Below, in pieces: positions 25,170-32,470 of a stretch of 64,000 nucleotides of DNA. This DNA is from Haloechinothrix alba. Lineage in GTDB: Bacteria; Actinomycetota; Actinomycetes; Mycobacteriales; Pseudonocardiaceae. Numbering within the stretch: the first letter of the stretch is position 1; each line of letters starts with the position of its first letter. The translations under genes were made by a program, and so were the position numbers. A model generated the notes under the pieces. That model ran no database searches and was not told the DNA's origin. It worked only from the letters and a program-made list of their open reading frames with translations. The stretch covers positions 1 through 64,000 of the forward strand of contig NZ_FZNW01000006.1 of NCBI RefSeq assembly GCF_900188115.1, written 5' to 3'.

Positions 25170-25427
25170 ATGAGCAGCATCTTCGCCGAGCCGTACCGAG
25201 CTGACACCCCGTACCAGCGGGGCCGTATGCGCGGCCTCCAGGACGGCTGGGACGCGGCCAACGTCTGCGACGCGGTGCACGGGCACCGGTTCCCCAAGGA
25301 ACCCCCCAGGCGCGGCGTGGTCGGTGACGTGCAGCAGGACGAGTACGAGGGCTACCGGCTCGGGTTCGTGTGGGGGGCCGCGCGGTTCCGGCAGGGGCAG
25401 TTCCCCGACGGCGAACCCATCAGCTGA
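25170..25427 (+). CDS. Small early phage protein
   Basis: 85 residues, no membrane segment. It is rich in R-x-x-G turns (PYQRGRMRGLQDGWDAANVCDAVHGHRF, YEGYRLGFVWGAARFRQGQF). Paired G-x-x-x-G-W/F repeats suggest a helical hairpin of the kind found in small actinophage proteins. A CGGGAAGGAG site precedes the ATG. It reads away from the late operon across operator site 1. Function unknown. Confidence 0.65.
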   Translation: MSSIFAEPYRADTPYQRGRMRGLQDGWDAANVCDAVHGHRFPKEPPRRGVVGDVQQDEYEGYRLGFVWGAARFRQGQFPDGEPIS

Positions 25428-25447
25428 CACCCGGGAAGGAGCGCACC

Positions 25448-25501
25448 ATGCACAAGCACGACCCGGCCTGCGGGCCGCTGCACGAGGAGGTGCAGTCGTG
25501 A
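25448..25501 (+). CDS. Very small ORF (17 residues), possible leader peptide
   Basis: ATG after a strong GGAAGGAG site, ending at a TGA that overlaps the next GTG (GTGA). The peptide has three His and one Cys (MHKHDPACGPLHEE...). The same CACCCGGGAAGGAG leader precedes the neighbouring gene, so translation here looks real. It may only serve to couple translation to the next gene. Confidence 0.4.
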   Translation: MHKHDPACGPLHEEVQS

Positions 25502-25836
25502 CCGAAGCGGTGGAGCAGCAGCAGCGGATGTACTGGCAGGCGCGTTGGTGCCAGCAGCGTGAGCGCACCCGTTCGCGCTGGGAACTGTGCAAGCTAGCTG
25601 TTCGCCTGATGCGCGGGTGGCGTTCGCTGGCCCGCGAGCGGGGCGTGAGCATCGAGTACCAGCGCACGCGGATCCAGTACCTCGACGACGAGCGCGCCCG
25701 ACTCAACGATCAGCTCGGGCAGGCGCGGGCGTACCTCGACGAGGTGGTGCGCGAACGGGCGGCGGTGCGGCTGCAGCTCGACCGGGCGGAGCAGCGAGCC
25801 CAGGAGGCTGAGGCGGAGCTGCGGGGCGGATGGTGA
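25498..25836 (+). CDS. Coiled-coil early phage protein
   Basis: 112 residues, almost entirely helical and highly charged. A coiled coil runs from about residue 45 to the end (RTRIQYLDDERARLNDQLGQ, VRERAAVRLQLDRAEQRAQE). GTG start coupled to the upstream 17-codon frame. No family recognised. Confidence 0.65.
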   Translation: MTEAVEQQQRMYWQARWCQQRERTRSRWELCKLAVRLMRGWRSLARERGVSIEYQRTRIQYLDDERARLNDQLGQARAYLDEVVRERAAVRLQLDRAEQRAQEAEAELRGGW

Positions 25837-25858
25837 GGGCCGCGCCGTAGGGCGGCCC
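25837..25858 (+). terminator. Hairpin directly after the early coiled-coil gene
   Basis: GGGCCGC / GCGGCCC perfect 7-bp stem with an 8-nt loop, followed by CTCGTTT. It starts one base after the stop codon. Confidence 0.6.
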
Positions 25859-25874
25859 CTCGTTTCCAACTAGG

Positions 25875-25922
25875 TGTCAATTGACAGTTGACACTGGCCG
25901 AGTTGTCAATGTAGAATTGACA
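25875..25922 (+). promoter_or_regulatory. Early plus-strand promoter covered by two 19-bp operators (sites 2 and 3)
   Basis: Operator 2 spans 25875-25893 and operator 3 spans 25904-25922; both are perfect TGTCAA-N7-TTGACA. The -35 TTGACA at 25888-25893 (within site 2), an 18-bp spacer and -10 TAGAAT at 25912-25917 (within site 3) form a near-consensus promoter. Repressor at either site would block RNA polymerase, so the downstream genes should be silent in the lysogen. Confidence 0.72.
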
Positions 25923-25954
25923 TTAGTTGGTTGGTACACGACAAGGAGGGCACA

Positions 25955-26167
25955 ATGCCGTTCACCACAAACATCCACATCCACGAGATCACCCGAGGCA
26001 CCCGCCTCGCGATCACCCTCAAGAACGGCAGCCGCATCGCCGGGAAGGCCACCGGCCGCCCCAAGACCACCCGGCACATGAGCAACGAGATCGGCATCCG
26101 CCCCCTGACCGGTAAGGGCATTCGCCACTACGACACCAACGACATCGCCAGCATCATCGCCCTCTGA
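25955..26167 (+). CDS. Small basic early protein, possible SH3/LSm-like fold
   Basis: 70 residues, basic. The strand pattern is IHIHEITRGTRLAITLKNGSRIAGKATG, a turn-rich middle, then IRHYDTNDIASIIAL. Strand-NGSR-strand followed by a final strand is reminiscent of Sm/SH3-like barrels, but no diagnostic motif is present. AAGGAGGGCACA precedes the ATG. It is the first gene behind the double-operator promoter, so likely one of the first expressed on induction. Confidence 0.65.
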   Translation: MPFTTNIHIHEITRGTRLAITLKNGSRIAGKATGRPKTTRHMSNEIGIRPLTGKGIRHYDTNDIASIIAL

Positions 26168-26197
26168 TCAACTCCACTACCAGGAAGGAGCATCCCA

Positions 26198-26500
26198 ATG
26201 GCCGCCCAGAACTTCCTCGGACAGACCGTCGAGATCGACACGGAGAACCAAGCACACCTCGCGTTCGCTCACGCCGCCCACCAGACCGAGTTGGCGGAGA
26301 AGCGACTCCGGCGCGCACTCGAGGACGTCCACAAAGAAGCGGAGCGAGCGCTGGACTGCCTCGACAACGGGCACCGCGTCAATGAGTTCGGCCCGGTGCA
26401 GTCGGAGAGCCGGGTGACCGTAGCGGCGATGGAATACCACACCCACGCCGCCTACGCCCGACAGTTGGCCGTCGTGGCTGGGATCGATCTGAAGGACTGA
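26198..26500 (+). CDS. Helical early phage protein
   Basis: 100 residues, mostly helix with a charged heptad region (AHQTELAEKRLRRALEDVHKEAERALDCL). AGGAAGGAGCATCCCA precedes the ATG. It lies 30 nt after the preceding gene and probably shares its transcript. No recognisable family. Confidence 0.65.
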   Translation: MAAQNFLGQTVEIDTENQAHLAFAHAAHQTELAEKRLRRALEDVHKEAERALDCLDNGHRVNEFGPVQSESRVTVAAMEYHTHAAYARQLAVVAGIDLKD

Positions 26501-26511
26501 CTGCTTGTCTG

Positions 26512-26535
26512 CCGCCCGGGCTCCGGTCCGGGCGG
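26512..26535 (+). terminator. GC-rich hairpin between early genes
   Basis: CCGCCCGG / CCGGGCGG perfect 8-bp stem with an 8-nt loop and no T tract. It could attenuate transcription before the DUF932 gene. Confidence 0.45.
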
Positions 26536-26597
26536 TGGGCTGGCCGTCAGGCCACGCCGTGCCCTACCCGCGCGGCGCCCAAACAGGAAGGAGCATC

Positions 26598-27596
26598 ATG
26601 GCTCACGAGATCGAAACCTTCGCCGACGGCAGTCACGGGTTCGTATCCGCTCGACAGCCTGCCTGGCACCGGCTCGGCACCGTCTTCGAGGGCACCTTTA
26701 CCGCCGAGCAGGCGATGAAGCACGCCCGGTTGGGTGGCTGGAACGTGCGCAAGGCCCCCCTGGTCACGCACGAGATCACCGACAGCGGCGTGAGCGAGAT
26801 CGAAGTGCCAAACCAGTACTCCACCCTGCGCACCAACCCAGTTACCGGGGCGTCTGAGCCGCTCGGTGTGGTGGGCTCGTCGTACGAGCCGGTGCAGAAC
26901 GAGGAACACGCCGACTTCCTCGACGCGCTCACCGACTCCACCGGGGCGCACCTCGAGACAGCCGGCTCGCTACGCGGCGGGCGGCAGGTATTCGTGACCT
27001 GCAAGCTGCCGGAAGGGATGCTCGTCGGCGGCACCGACAAGATCGACCTCTACATCGCCGCGATGAACAGCCACGACGGTTCGACCGGGTTCAGGGCGAT
27101 TGTGTCGCCCGTGCGGATCGTGTGCGCGAACACGCAGTTCGCGGCGCTTCGTAGTGCTCAACAGTCCTGGACCGTGCGGCACACCGCCGGAGCAAGATCC
27201 TCCATCGAGGAGGCTCGGAAGGCGCTCGAGCTGTCGTGGAGCTACGCCGAGGAGTTCGAGGCCGAGGCCGAGCGGATGGTCCAGGAGGAACTCAGCAACC
27301 GTGAATGGGAGCGCACTCTCGCACGGTTGTTCGGCGAGGTGGACGAGGACAAGCCCCAGGGGCGGCAGCGGCAGAAGATCGAGAAGCTCGACACGATACG
27401 GGGGCTGTACTCGACCGCAGACACCCAGGAGAACATTCGGGGTACCCGCTGGGCTGGTTATCAAGCCATCGTCGAGTACGTCGACCACTACGCTCCTACC
27501 CGCGATGACGATGATGAGCGTCGGGCACTGCGGGCTGTGTCTGGCCTGACGTCGCTGAAGTCCCGCGCGTTCCACGAGTTACGAGTTCCTGCGTAG
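26598..27596 (+). CDS. DUF932 phage/plasmid-like protein (TIGR03299 type)
   Basis: 332 residues. MAHEIETFADGSHGFVSARQPAWHRLGTVF is the signature start of the phage/plasmid-like DUF932 family. It is followed by SSYEPVQNEEHADFLDALTD, VFVTCKLPEGM and IVSPVRIVCANTQFAALR. The C-terminus is helical. Members are frequent on phages and conjugative plasmids; their biochemical role is not settled. ACAGGAAGGAGCATC precedes this ATG; a longer in-frame start lacks a site. A strong hairpin follows. Confidence 0.85.
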   Translation: MAHEIETFADGSHGFVSARQPAWHRLGTVFEGTFTAEQAMKHARLGGWNVRKAPLVTHEITDSGVSEIEVPNQYSTLRTNPVTGASEPLGVVGSSYEPVQNEEHADFLDALTDSTGAHLETAGSLRGGRQVFVTCKLPEGMLVGGTDKIDLYIAAMNSHDGSTGFRAIVSPVRIVCANTQFAALRSAQQSWTVRHTAGARSSIEEARKALELSWSYAEEFEAEAERMVQEELSNREWERTLARLFGEVDEDKPQGRQRQKIEKLDTIRGLYSTADTQENIRGTRWAGYQAIVEYVDHYAPTRDDDDERRALRAVSGLTSLKSRAFHELRVPA

Positions 27597-27611
27597 CCCT
27601 GGATAGTGCGC

Positions 27612-27652
27612 GAGGCCCCCCGATGGAAGGAGAGTAATCGTCGGGGGGCCTC
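27612..27652. terminator. Strong hairpin terminator between convergent early units
   Basis: GAGGCCCCCCGA / TCGGGGGGCCTC perfect 12-bp stem with a 17-nt loop, located between the DUF932 gene and the 3' end of the minus-strand early operon. It has no T tract, as is common for actinobacterial terminators. Confidence 0.7.
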
Positions 27653-27764
27653 GTCATGGGTGGGCGCGCTCGCCACCCACCACAAGTGTCAAGCGCTGCA
27701 CTACACCCATCAAACACCAATATACGTCTCAGCAGGTCAGCTCGCCAACCGGGCGGGCAACAGA

Positions 27765-28574
27765 TCAGTAACGACCCACCCCGGCGAGTTCCATCCTCAG
27801 GTGCAGGGACCGACGGGCCTCCGCCAGCGAGTACAGACGACGACGCCCATGCCGATGCACCGTCCAGCCGTCCCGCTGTGCCCATGTGCGCACCGTCGAG
27901 ACCGCTACGTCGAGATACCGGGCCACGCCGGGCGCGTCCGCCAGCGCCCCACCGAGCTGCGTGGCCAGTCGACGCATCTCCTGGCCGGGCGCCCACGTTG
28001 TGCCGCACCGGGTGCACCAGGCGGGATCGCCCCAGGCGCGACCGCGCACTACTCCGCCGCATGGCGACTCAGATTCCCCCTGTATCGGGCACTGTCCCAG
28101 CGGGGTAGTGGGGTCGTCGACTCCGCATGCGCGGCGCAGCGCCCGACGCAGCTCCGTCAATTCGTCGCTCATGGGGCGCGCCAGCTCAAGCTGGGCCAGG
28201 GCGGACAAGGTGTCGTCCGCGGCGAGCACCTGCACCGCTCGCGCGACCGAGGCGCCATCCGGGGGAGGCGCGGCCCCGGCGTCGCGGAGCGCGTCCCACC
28301 ACCCGTACAGCACGTTCAGCACGGCGGGCGGCCCCTCGTTTCCCGCTTTGCTGGCGGGGTCGGTCAGTACGATCACCTCGTCGCGGGCGGGGGAGGAGGA
28401 GCGGAATCCGGGGGCGCCCCGGGCGGAGCTGCTGGCGCGGCCCGGGGCGGGATCCAGTCGTTGGTAGAGGGTGCCGATTTCGGCGAGGGTGCGGCCAATG
28501 CCCTCGAGACAGCCCGGGCAGGCTACGCCGGTGGCCTCGAGGGTGCGCGAGCACAAGTCGCAGCGGTCAATCAT
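27765..28574 (-). CDS. Zinc-finger and helix-turn-helix phage protein
   Basis: 269 residues. The N-terminus MIDRCDLCSRTLEATGVACPGC is a four-cysteine zinc site. A middle helical region (SDELTELRRALRRACG) is followed by a second site (CPIQ...CGG and WCTRCGTTW). The C-terminus (ARYLDVAVSTVRTWAQRDGW, then RRRLYSLAEARRSL) is a MerR/excisionase-type winged helix. This layout suggests a DNA-binding regulator or replication accessory. It is the last gene of the early operon and overlaps its neighbour by 8 nt. Confidence 0.75.
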   Translation of the reverse strand: MIDRCDLCSRTLEATGVACPGCLEGIGRTLAEIGTLYQRLDPAPGRASSSARGAPGFRSSSPARDEVIVLTDPASKAGNEGPPAVLNVLYGWWDALRDAGAAPPPDGASVARAVQVLAADDTLSALAQLELARPMSDELTELRRALRRACGVDDPTTPLGQCPIQGESESPCGGVVRGRAWGDPAWCTRCGTTWAPGQEMRRLATQLGGALADAPGVARYLDVAVSTVRTWAQRDGWTVHRHGRRRLYSLAEARRSLHLRMELAGVGRY

Positions 28575-28743
28575 CGGCCTCACCCTCCAACGCCTCGAAC
28601 ACGTCAGTCGGTTCCTGCTCCACCACGGGCATGCCGTCCGGCCAGCGCTCGGGCTCGGCGTACTCGTCGGGATGCATGACCCGCAGGTGGTCAAGCAGGT
28701 CGGGGTCGGGGATGTGGTCGTTGCACGTGACGCAGTCACCCAT
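28567..28743 (-). CDS. Small C2H2-type zinc protein
   Basis: 58 residues. CVTCNDHIPDPDLLDHLRVMH supplies C-x2-C and two spaced histidines in a classical zinc-finger spacing, and the tail is acidic. The start overlaps the preceding stop by one base (TGATG). Function unknown. Confidence 0.6.
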   Translation of the reverse strand: MGDCVTCNDHIPDPDLLDHLRVMHPDEYAEPERWPDGMPVVEQEPTDVFEALEGEADD

Positions 28744-29240
28744 CAGTCCCACGTCCCTTCGTAGGTCTCCTCGTAGCCGCGCTCGCAGTACGGCGGCACG
28801 ATGTCGCTGCTGTAGCAGCGCCCACCCCAAGCGCACCCGTGTGCGCAGTCCTGCGACACGCGGCCGTGCAGCTCGACCGGGTGCGGCGGCTCCCCTTCCA
28901 GTGCCTCAGTGATCGCCCGAACAGTCGGACACGGCCACGGGTATCCCTCCGGACATGCAGAACAGTGCGGGTCCGGGTCGTGGTGCTCATGCATCAGATA
29001 CCTGCGGCTACCGTCGTTGAGATATCCGCTGCCCTCCCAGATCAGCTCGCTGCGGGCACAACATGCACAGCGGCCTTCGCCGAACCGTTCCGGCATGACA
29101 GCGGCACGCAACGTCGAGCGTGGATGGAGGTCCAGCACTCGTTCTAGCGCGGTGAAGGCTAGTGCGGCCCCGTGCCCAATCGAGTCGTACGACAAGGCTT
29201 GGCGGTAGTGCGCGACTAGCTTTTTCGGGTCATTCGCCAT
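28743..29240 (-). CDS. Cysteine-rich phage protein
   Basis: 165 residues. The N-terminal helix pair (LVAHYRQALSYDSIGHGAALAFTALERVL) is followed by cysteine motifs CACCARS, CSACPEG, CAHGCAWGGRC and a late Cys, enough for two zinc sites. An ATG inside the end of the preceding gene is used. No family recognised; one of a run of small metal-binding early proteins. Confidence 0.65.
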   Translation of the reverse strand: MANDPKKLVAHYRQALSYDSIGHGAALAFTALERVLDLHPRSTLRAAVMPERFGEGRCACCARSELIWEGSGYLNDGSRRYLMHEHHDPDPHCSACPEGYPWPCPTVRAITEALEGEPPHPVELHGRVSQDCAHGCAWGGRCYSSDIVPPYCERGYEETYEGTWD

Positions 29241-29598
29241 CGGTGTCTCCTCGCATGGCCCGGGGAAGGTCGCGTGCGGCGCCGTTGAATTCGCTCCATG
29301 TGGCTTCGCACTCGTAGTTCCTGCATTCGATGCCCTCCACGTCGTCGCCACCGTCCCAGCCTGGTGTGCGGCTTGTTTCGACGGTGATTTCGCCGGAGCA
29401 GTAGGGGCACCGCAAGTCCCGTGCGACGGTCTCGGCGTCGGCCTCCGGCGGGCGCCAGCCCGCATCGACGAACGCGGCGGCGGGCGCGTACATGGGTGGC
29501 TGCAGCCCTTGGTTCGCCGCTTCGTGCCGGTCGTAGGTGGTTTCGAACGGTGCGAGGATGCTGTGTGCCCGCAGGATCAGCTCGTTTCGGTCACTCAT
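29230..29598 (-). CDS. Zinc-ribbon phage protein
   Basis: 122 residues. An N-terminal helical part (NELILRAHSILAPFETTYDRHE) is followed by a zinc ribbon, CPYCSGEITVET...GIECRNYECEATW. It overlaps both neighbours. Such short ribbon proteins are common in actinophage early operons; the role is unknown. Confidence 0.65.
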   Translation of the reverse strand: MSDRNELILRAHSILAPFETTYDRHEAANQGLQPPMYAPAAAFVDAGWRPPEADAETVARDLRCPYCSGEITVETSRTPGWDGGDDVEGIECRNYECEATWSEFNGAARDLPRAMRGDTDGE

Positions 29599-29768
29599 TG
29601 GTCACCCCCGCCCAGGTCGCCGCAGCCGCACGAACACGTCCTGGCCTCCGGTGGGGTGGCGAACAGGCCGCGTGCGCGCATGATCTGTGCTGACAGCGCT
29701 GCGTCGGGCGCGCTTAACCCTTGCTCCATGAGCACTTGTTTCGCATCCAACTCGGCTCGGTCACCCAT
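29595..29768 (-). CDS. Very small Cys-rich phage protein
   Basis: 57 residues. A helical start (DRAELDAKQVLMEQGLSAPDAALSAQIMRARGL) ends in TCSCGCGDLGGG. The ATG overlaps the upstream gene by 8 nt, and its stop overlaps the next start (ATGA). Function unknown. Confidence 0.55.
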   Translation of the reverse strand: MGDRAELDAKQVLMEQGLSAPDAALSAQIMRARGLFATPPEARTCSCGCGDLGGGDQ

Positions 29769-30015
29769 CGGGCGCCTCCTCGTCCGGGACGAGCCCGGGG
29801 TCGGGGGACTCGTTACTCGGCTCCACCGTCGGCTCCTGCCCCACCACCGGGGCGTCATGCAGCCGGTCGACCGCGCTCGACCCGAGCGCCAACACCAACA
29901 CGGCTGCGGCAGCGGTCACCGTCAGGACGAGGCACGCGCGCCACCCCCACCATGCGGGGCCGCAGTCGGCCAGTGGGCGCCGGTACCAGGCGACTACTCG
30001 GCGGGCCGGGCTCAT
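29761..30015 (-). CDS. Small single-pass membrane protein
   Basis: 84 residues with one transmembrane helix (ACLVLTVTAAAAVLVLALGSSAV, about 31-52), a basic N-terminal side and an acidic, proline-rich tail. By the positive-inside rule the tail would be outside. It overlaps the upstream gene by 4 nt. Role unknown. Confidence 0.6.
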   Translation of the reverse strand: MSPARRVVAWYRRPLADCGPAWWGWRACLVLTVTAAAAVLVLALGSSAVDRLHDAPVVGQEPTVEPSNESPDPGLVPDEEAPDG

Positions 30016-30296
30016 CGCCGCCTCCTGTGCTGCGTCGCCTGTGGGCAGTCGGTGAAGTGGCTGGTGTACAGCTCGAGTCCGTATTCGCGAGCCCCGGCGG
30101 CCTGGTTGCGCCCCAGCACGGTCGCCCGCAAGGCCTTCCCGTCCCACGCGAGGGAGACGTTGCCGCGACGACTAGGCAGGACGTTGACGGGCATGGGCTT
30201 GTCGTTGTGGGTGATTGCCCACACGACCGAGGCTCCGCAGGTGGAACAGCTCTCGACCGCGCGGGCGATCGTCTCCCTCTGTGACGGTGTGGTCAT
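30012..30296 (-). CDS. Small zinc-binding phage protein
   Basis: 94 residues. CSTCGASVVWAITHNDKPMPV near the N-terminus and HFTDCP near the C-terminus form a probable CCHC site around a beta core (NVLPSRRGNVSLAW). ATGA overlaps on both sides. This type recurs in actinophage genomes, as far as I recall, without known function. Confidence 0.65.
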   Translation of the reverse strand: MTTPSQRETIARAVESCSTCGASVVWAITHNDKPMPVNVLPSRRGNVSLAWDGKALRATVLGRNQAAGAREYGLELYTSHFTDCPQATQHRRRR

Positions 30297-30727
30297 CCCT
30301 CGCCCCCGTTCATGCTGTGCAGCGCGTCCACCGTGCGGTACATCTCAGGGAAGGCCAGTTCCAGCGGCTCGAGTTGTTCGGGGTCGGCGGCGATCATCGC
30401 GGCGAATATGAGCTGCCGGAACGGGTAGTTGTCGGCAACCTCGCACGCGGCCCGATAGTCTTCGGCCTCAGTGACGTCAACGATGCGCCGATCGTCGGTC
30501 GTGTCTTCGTTGATGCCGAGGTAGGCGGACAGGTCGACGCGGCGAACGAGCAGGCGACGGCCGAGCTTGTGGGCCGCGAAGGGGAGCTGCCCGCGCCGGT
30601 AGAGATTGTGCACGTGCTGGTCGGAGATGTTCAGCGCACGGGCGACGGTCGGTGCGTCGACCATCGCGGGCAGCTCGCGGATCGCCTGCGGGGTGAGGGC
30701 GCGGTGCCCGTTGGCGGTGGTGGTCAT
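30293..30727 (-). CDS. Helix-turn-helix (excisionase-like) phage protein
   Basis: 144 residues. DAPTVARALNISDQHVHNLYRRGQLPFAAHKLGRRLLVRRVDLSAYL (about 24-70, read in parts) is the winged helix-turn-helix of the excisionase/MerR-like class. The C-terminal half is acidic and helical. It is deep in the early operon, away from the integrase, so a regulator seems likelier than the Xis proper. 4-nt overlaps on both sides. Confidence 0.7.
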   Translation of the reverse strand: MTTTANGHRALTPQAIRELPAMVDAPTVARALNISDQHVHNLYRRGQLPFAAHKLGRRLLVRRVDLSAYLGINEDTTDDRRIVDVTEAEDYRAACEVADNYPFRQLIFAAMIAADPEQLEPLELAFPEMYRTVDALHSMNGGEG

Positions 30728-30903
30728 GCTGTGGTGGCCTTTCCGTACTGGTGGTCGTGTTGGCAGGAGGGGCAGCGGTCGGCGGTGTCGTCGCAGTGCC
30801 AGCCGTTATGCGCGGCGTTCATGCGGGCCGCCCAGCGCGCCTCGTTGGGGGCGGTGGTGGTGCCGCCGCAGTCGTCGCAGCGAATGAGGGTTTCGGCGCT
30901 CAC
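30724..30903 (-). CDS. Small zinc-ribbon protein
   Basis: 59 residues. IRCDDCGGTTTA and RCPSCQHDH form a four-cysteine ribbon around a WAARMNAAHNGW helix. GTG start overlapping the preceding stop (GTGA). Found by neighbour overlap and composition; function unknown. Confidence 0.6.
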   Translation of the reverse strand: MSAETLIRCDDCGGTTTAPNEARWAARMNAAHNGWHCDDTADRCPSCQHDHQYGKATTA

Positions 30904-31088
30904 AGGAACCACCCCCGCATTGCGGTTAGGCTGCGGCGGGTGGCGTCGAGGGCGCGGCCGAGCCAAGTGTGGTCGCCGTCGTCGATCACGCGGTGCCGCC
31001 CGGTGCCCGCCCGGCAGCAGCTTGAGTAGGGCCACCACTCGGGGCGGATCAGCACCGTGACCCCTGGGTTGGAGGTAGTGACCTGCAT
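30900..31088 (-). CDS. Small early phage protein
   Basis: 62 residues. VTVLIRPEWWPYSSCCRAGTGRHRVIDDGDHTW suggests a small beta hairpin with paired Cys. ATG overlaps the preceding stop (TGATG), stop overlaps the next GTG. Unknown function. Confidence 0.55.
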   Translation of the reverse strand: MQVTTSNPGVTVLIRPEWWPYSSCCRAGTGRHRVIDDGDHTWLGRALDATRRSLTAMRGWFL

Positions 31089-31312
31089 CAGCGTCCCCCT
31101 GGCTTGCGGGCGGCGCGGGCGATTTCGCCGAGCTGATTGTCGTTGCCGTCTTGCTCGTGCCCGACGAGCCCATACCGGAGGGCGGCGAGTTCGGCGCGGA
31201 CGGCGAGCAGCGCGTGCACGGTTGCGTCTTGCGGTTGCTCGAACCGAGCGTTGGTGGCTTCGCGGGCGGCTTCTTCGGCCCAGTACTCCTGGGGGTGATG
31301 GTTGGGGTCCAT
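31088..31312 (-). CDS. Small acidic helical phage protein
   Basis: 74 residues, helical (YWAEEAAREATNARFEQPQDATVHALLAVRAELAALRYGL). A strong AGGAAGGAGCAACCCC site precedes the ATG, marking a fresh translation start 24 nt after ruvC-like. Function unknown. Confidence 0.6.
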   Translation of the reverse strand: MDPNHHPQEYWAEEAAREATNARFEQPQDATVHALLAVRAELAALRYGLVGHEQDGNDNQLGEIARAARKPGGR

Positions 31313-31336
31313 GGGGTTGCTCCTTCCTGGGTGGTG

Positions 31337-31894
31337 TTATGCGCCGGTGGGGTAGGTGGCGCATAGGGTTGCGGGCCACCGCACGACCTGGAGGGGGTCG
31401 TGGTGGCGGGCGAGGGTGGGCACGTCCCACCCGAGGTGTTGGGCGCCCATTGTGGCGAGCGCGAGCGCGTCGGCCTCGTCGCTGGTGGTGATATCCACCC
31501 CGGGCCACAGGCGAGCGACACCCGCCGATACGGCTGCCTTGTCGGCCTTGCCGGTGCCACTGGCCCAGCGAGCCCGGGTGCGGGGGGCGACCTGCGCGAC
31601 CGGTGTGTCTGCGGAGGTGAGGCAGCCGACGATGCGCCACCACAGGCCCGCCCGGTCCCACGACGAGCCGCCCGCCGAGCCGAACGAGGGTGCCTCGACA
31701 ACGACCAGCGCGGCGTCGGCGGCGGTGCGCAGCACCTCGCTGGCGAGGTCGCCGATGCGGCGGGCGCGCAGCTCCAGCCCGTGGTCGCGGGAGCCGGAGC
31801 TACGCACCGTCGTGGTGCGCGGCTCCGGCCAGTCCTCCTCGAGCCACGCGAGCCCGGTGGAGGTCAGCGACGGGTCGATGCCGACGACGCGCAT
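31337..31894 (-). CDS. RuvC-like Holliday junction resolvase
   Basis: 185 residues with an RNase H fold and all four acidic residues of the RuvC site: GIDPSLTSTGLA (D7), VVVEAPS (E67) and SDEADALALA (D139, D142). KADKAAVSAGVARLWP precedes the last motif as in RuvC. It would resolve recombination or replication intermediates before packaging, working with the ERF and SSB proteins encoded upstream in the operon. Confidence 0.88.
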   Translation of the reverse strand: MRVVGIDPSLTSTGLAWLEEDWPEPRTTTVRSSGSRDHGLELRARRIGDLASEVLRTAADAALVVVEAPSFGSAGGSSWDRAGLWWRIVGCLTSADTPVAQVAPRTRARWASGTGKADKAAVSAGVARLWPGVDITTSDEADALALATMGAQHLGWDVPTLARHHDPLQVVRWPATLCATYPTGA

Positions 31895-31896
31895 GC

Positions 31897-32400
31897 TTAC
31901 CGGCCTTCCGTGTGCGCGCGGCGCAGCAGCGTCAACCGCTCCTCGGGTAGGTGCCGCACCTGCGGGGTGGAGCCGCTGGCGACGGTCTGCCGGCTCGGGT
32001 CGGCCGAGGCTGTGACGGTGCCGTCATCGTTGTGACGGATAACGTGCCACTGCTGGTGTCCCTTACCGAGTTGCACCACATCGCCGCGCTCGTACCGTTC
32101 GCCGCCTGCGCGGCGCAGGAGGGTGAGCTGCCCCGGGGCGACGACCCGGCTCACGACGGGCGAGTCGGCCGTGGGGTTGGGTACCGGGTGGAAGTAGATG
32201 ACGACCCGGTTGTTGGCGTCGTGCCGGACGACGGTCCAGCGCCTGCCGTTGAACTGCACCACGTCACCCGGGTGGTACATGACGATGGCGCACACGCCGC
32301 ACTCGCGCTCGCCCTGGCCAGCGGGCGTGCCGAACTCCTGACCGCATTCGCAGGTGATCCATACGAGTGCGCCGGGGTCGGCGGTGTCGGTGCTGGTCAC
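31897..32400 (-). CDS. Phage protein with duplicated beta domain and zinc site
   Basis: 167 residues. An N-terminal ribbon (ITCECGQEF, ECGVCAIVMY) is followed by two similar beta units: PGDVVQFNGRRWTVVRHDANNRVVIYF and YERGDVVQLGKGHQQWHVIRHNDDGTV (read as segments). The duplication is clear by eye. GTG after AGGAAGGAGAACACC. It is the first gene after operator site 4, so expression is probably repressor-controlled. Nucleic acid binding is a guess. Confidence 0.65.
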   Translation of the reverse strand: MTSTDTADPGALVWITCECGQEFGTPAGQGERECGVCAIVMYHPGDVVQFNGRRWTVVRHDANNRVVIYFHPVPNPTADSPVVSRVVAPGQLTLLRRAGGERYERGDVVQLGKGHQQWHVIRHNDDGTVTASADPSRQTVASGSTPQVRHLPEERLTLLRRAHTEGR

Positions 32401-32451
32401 GGTGTTCTCCTTCCTTCGACTGACCCCAATTGTGTATTGCGATTGGATGAA

Positions 32452-32470
32452 TGTCAAGTAGCAATTGACA
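32452..32470. promoter_or_regulatory. 19-bp phage operator, site 4
   Basis: Perfect TGTCAA-N7-TTGACA overlapping the last codons of the upstream minus-strand gene. On the minus strand its TTGACA can serve as -35 with TACACAAT about 15-17 nt further, so it probably drives and controls an internal promoter for the RuvC half of the early operon. Confidence 0.65.
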
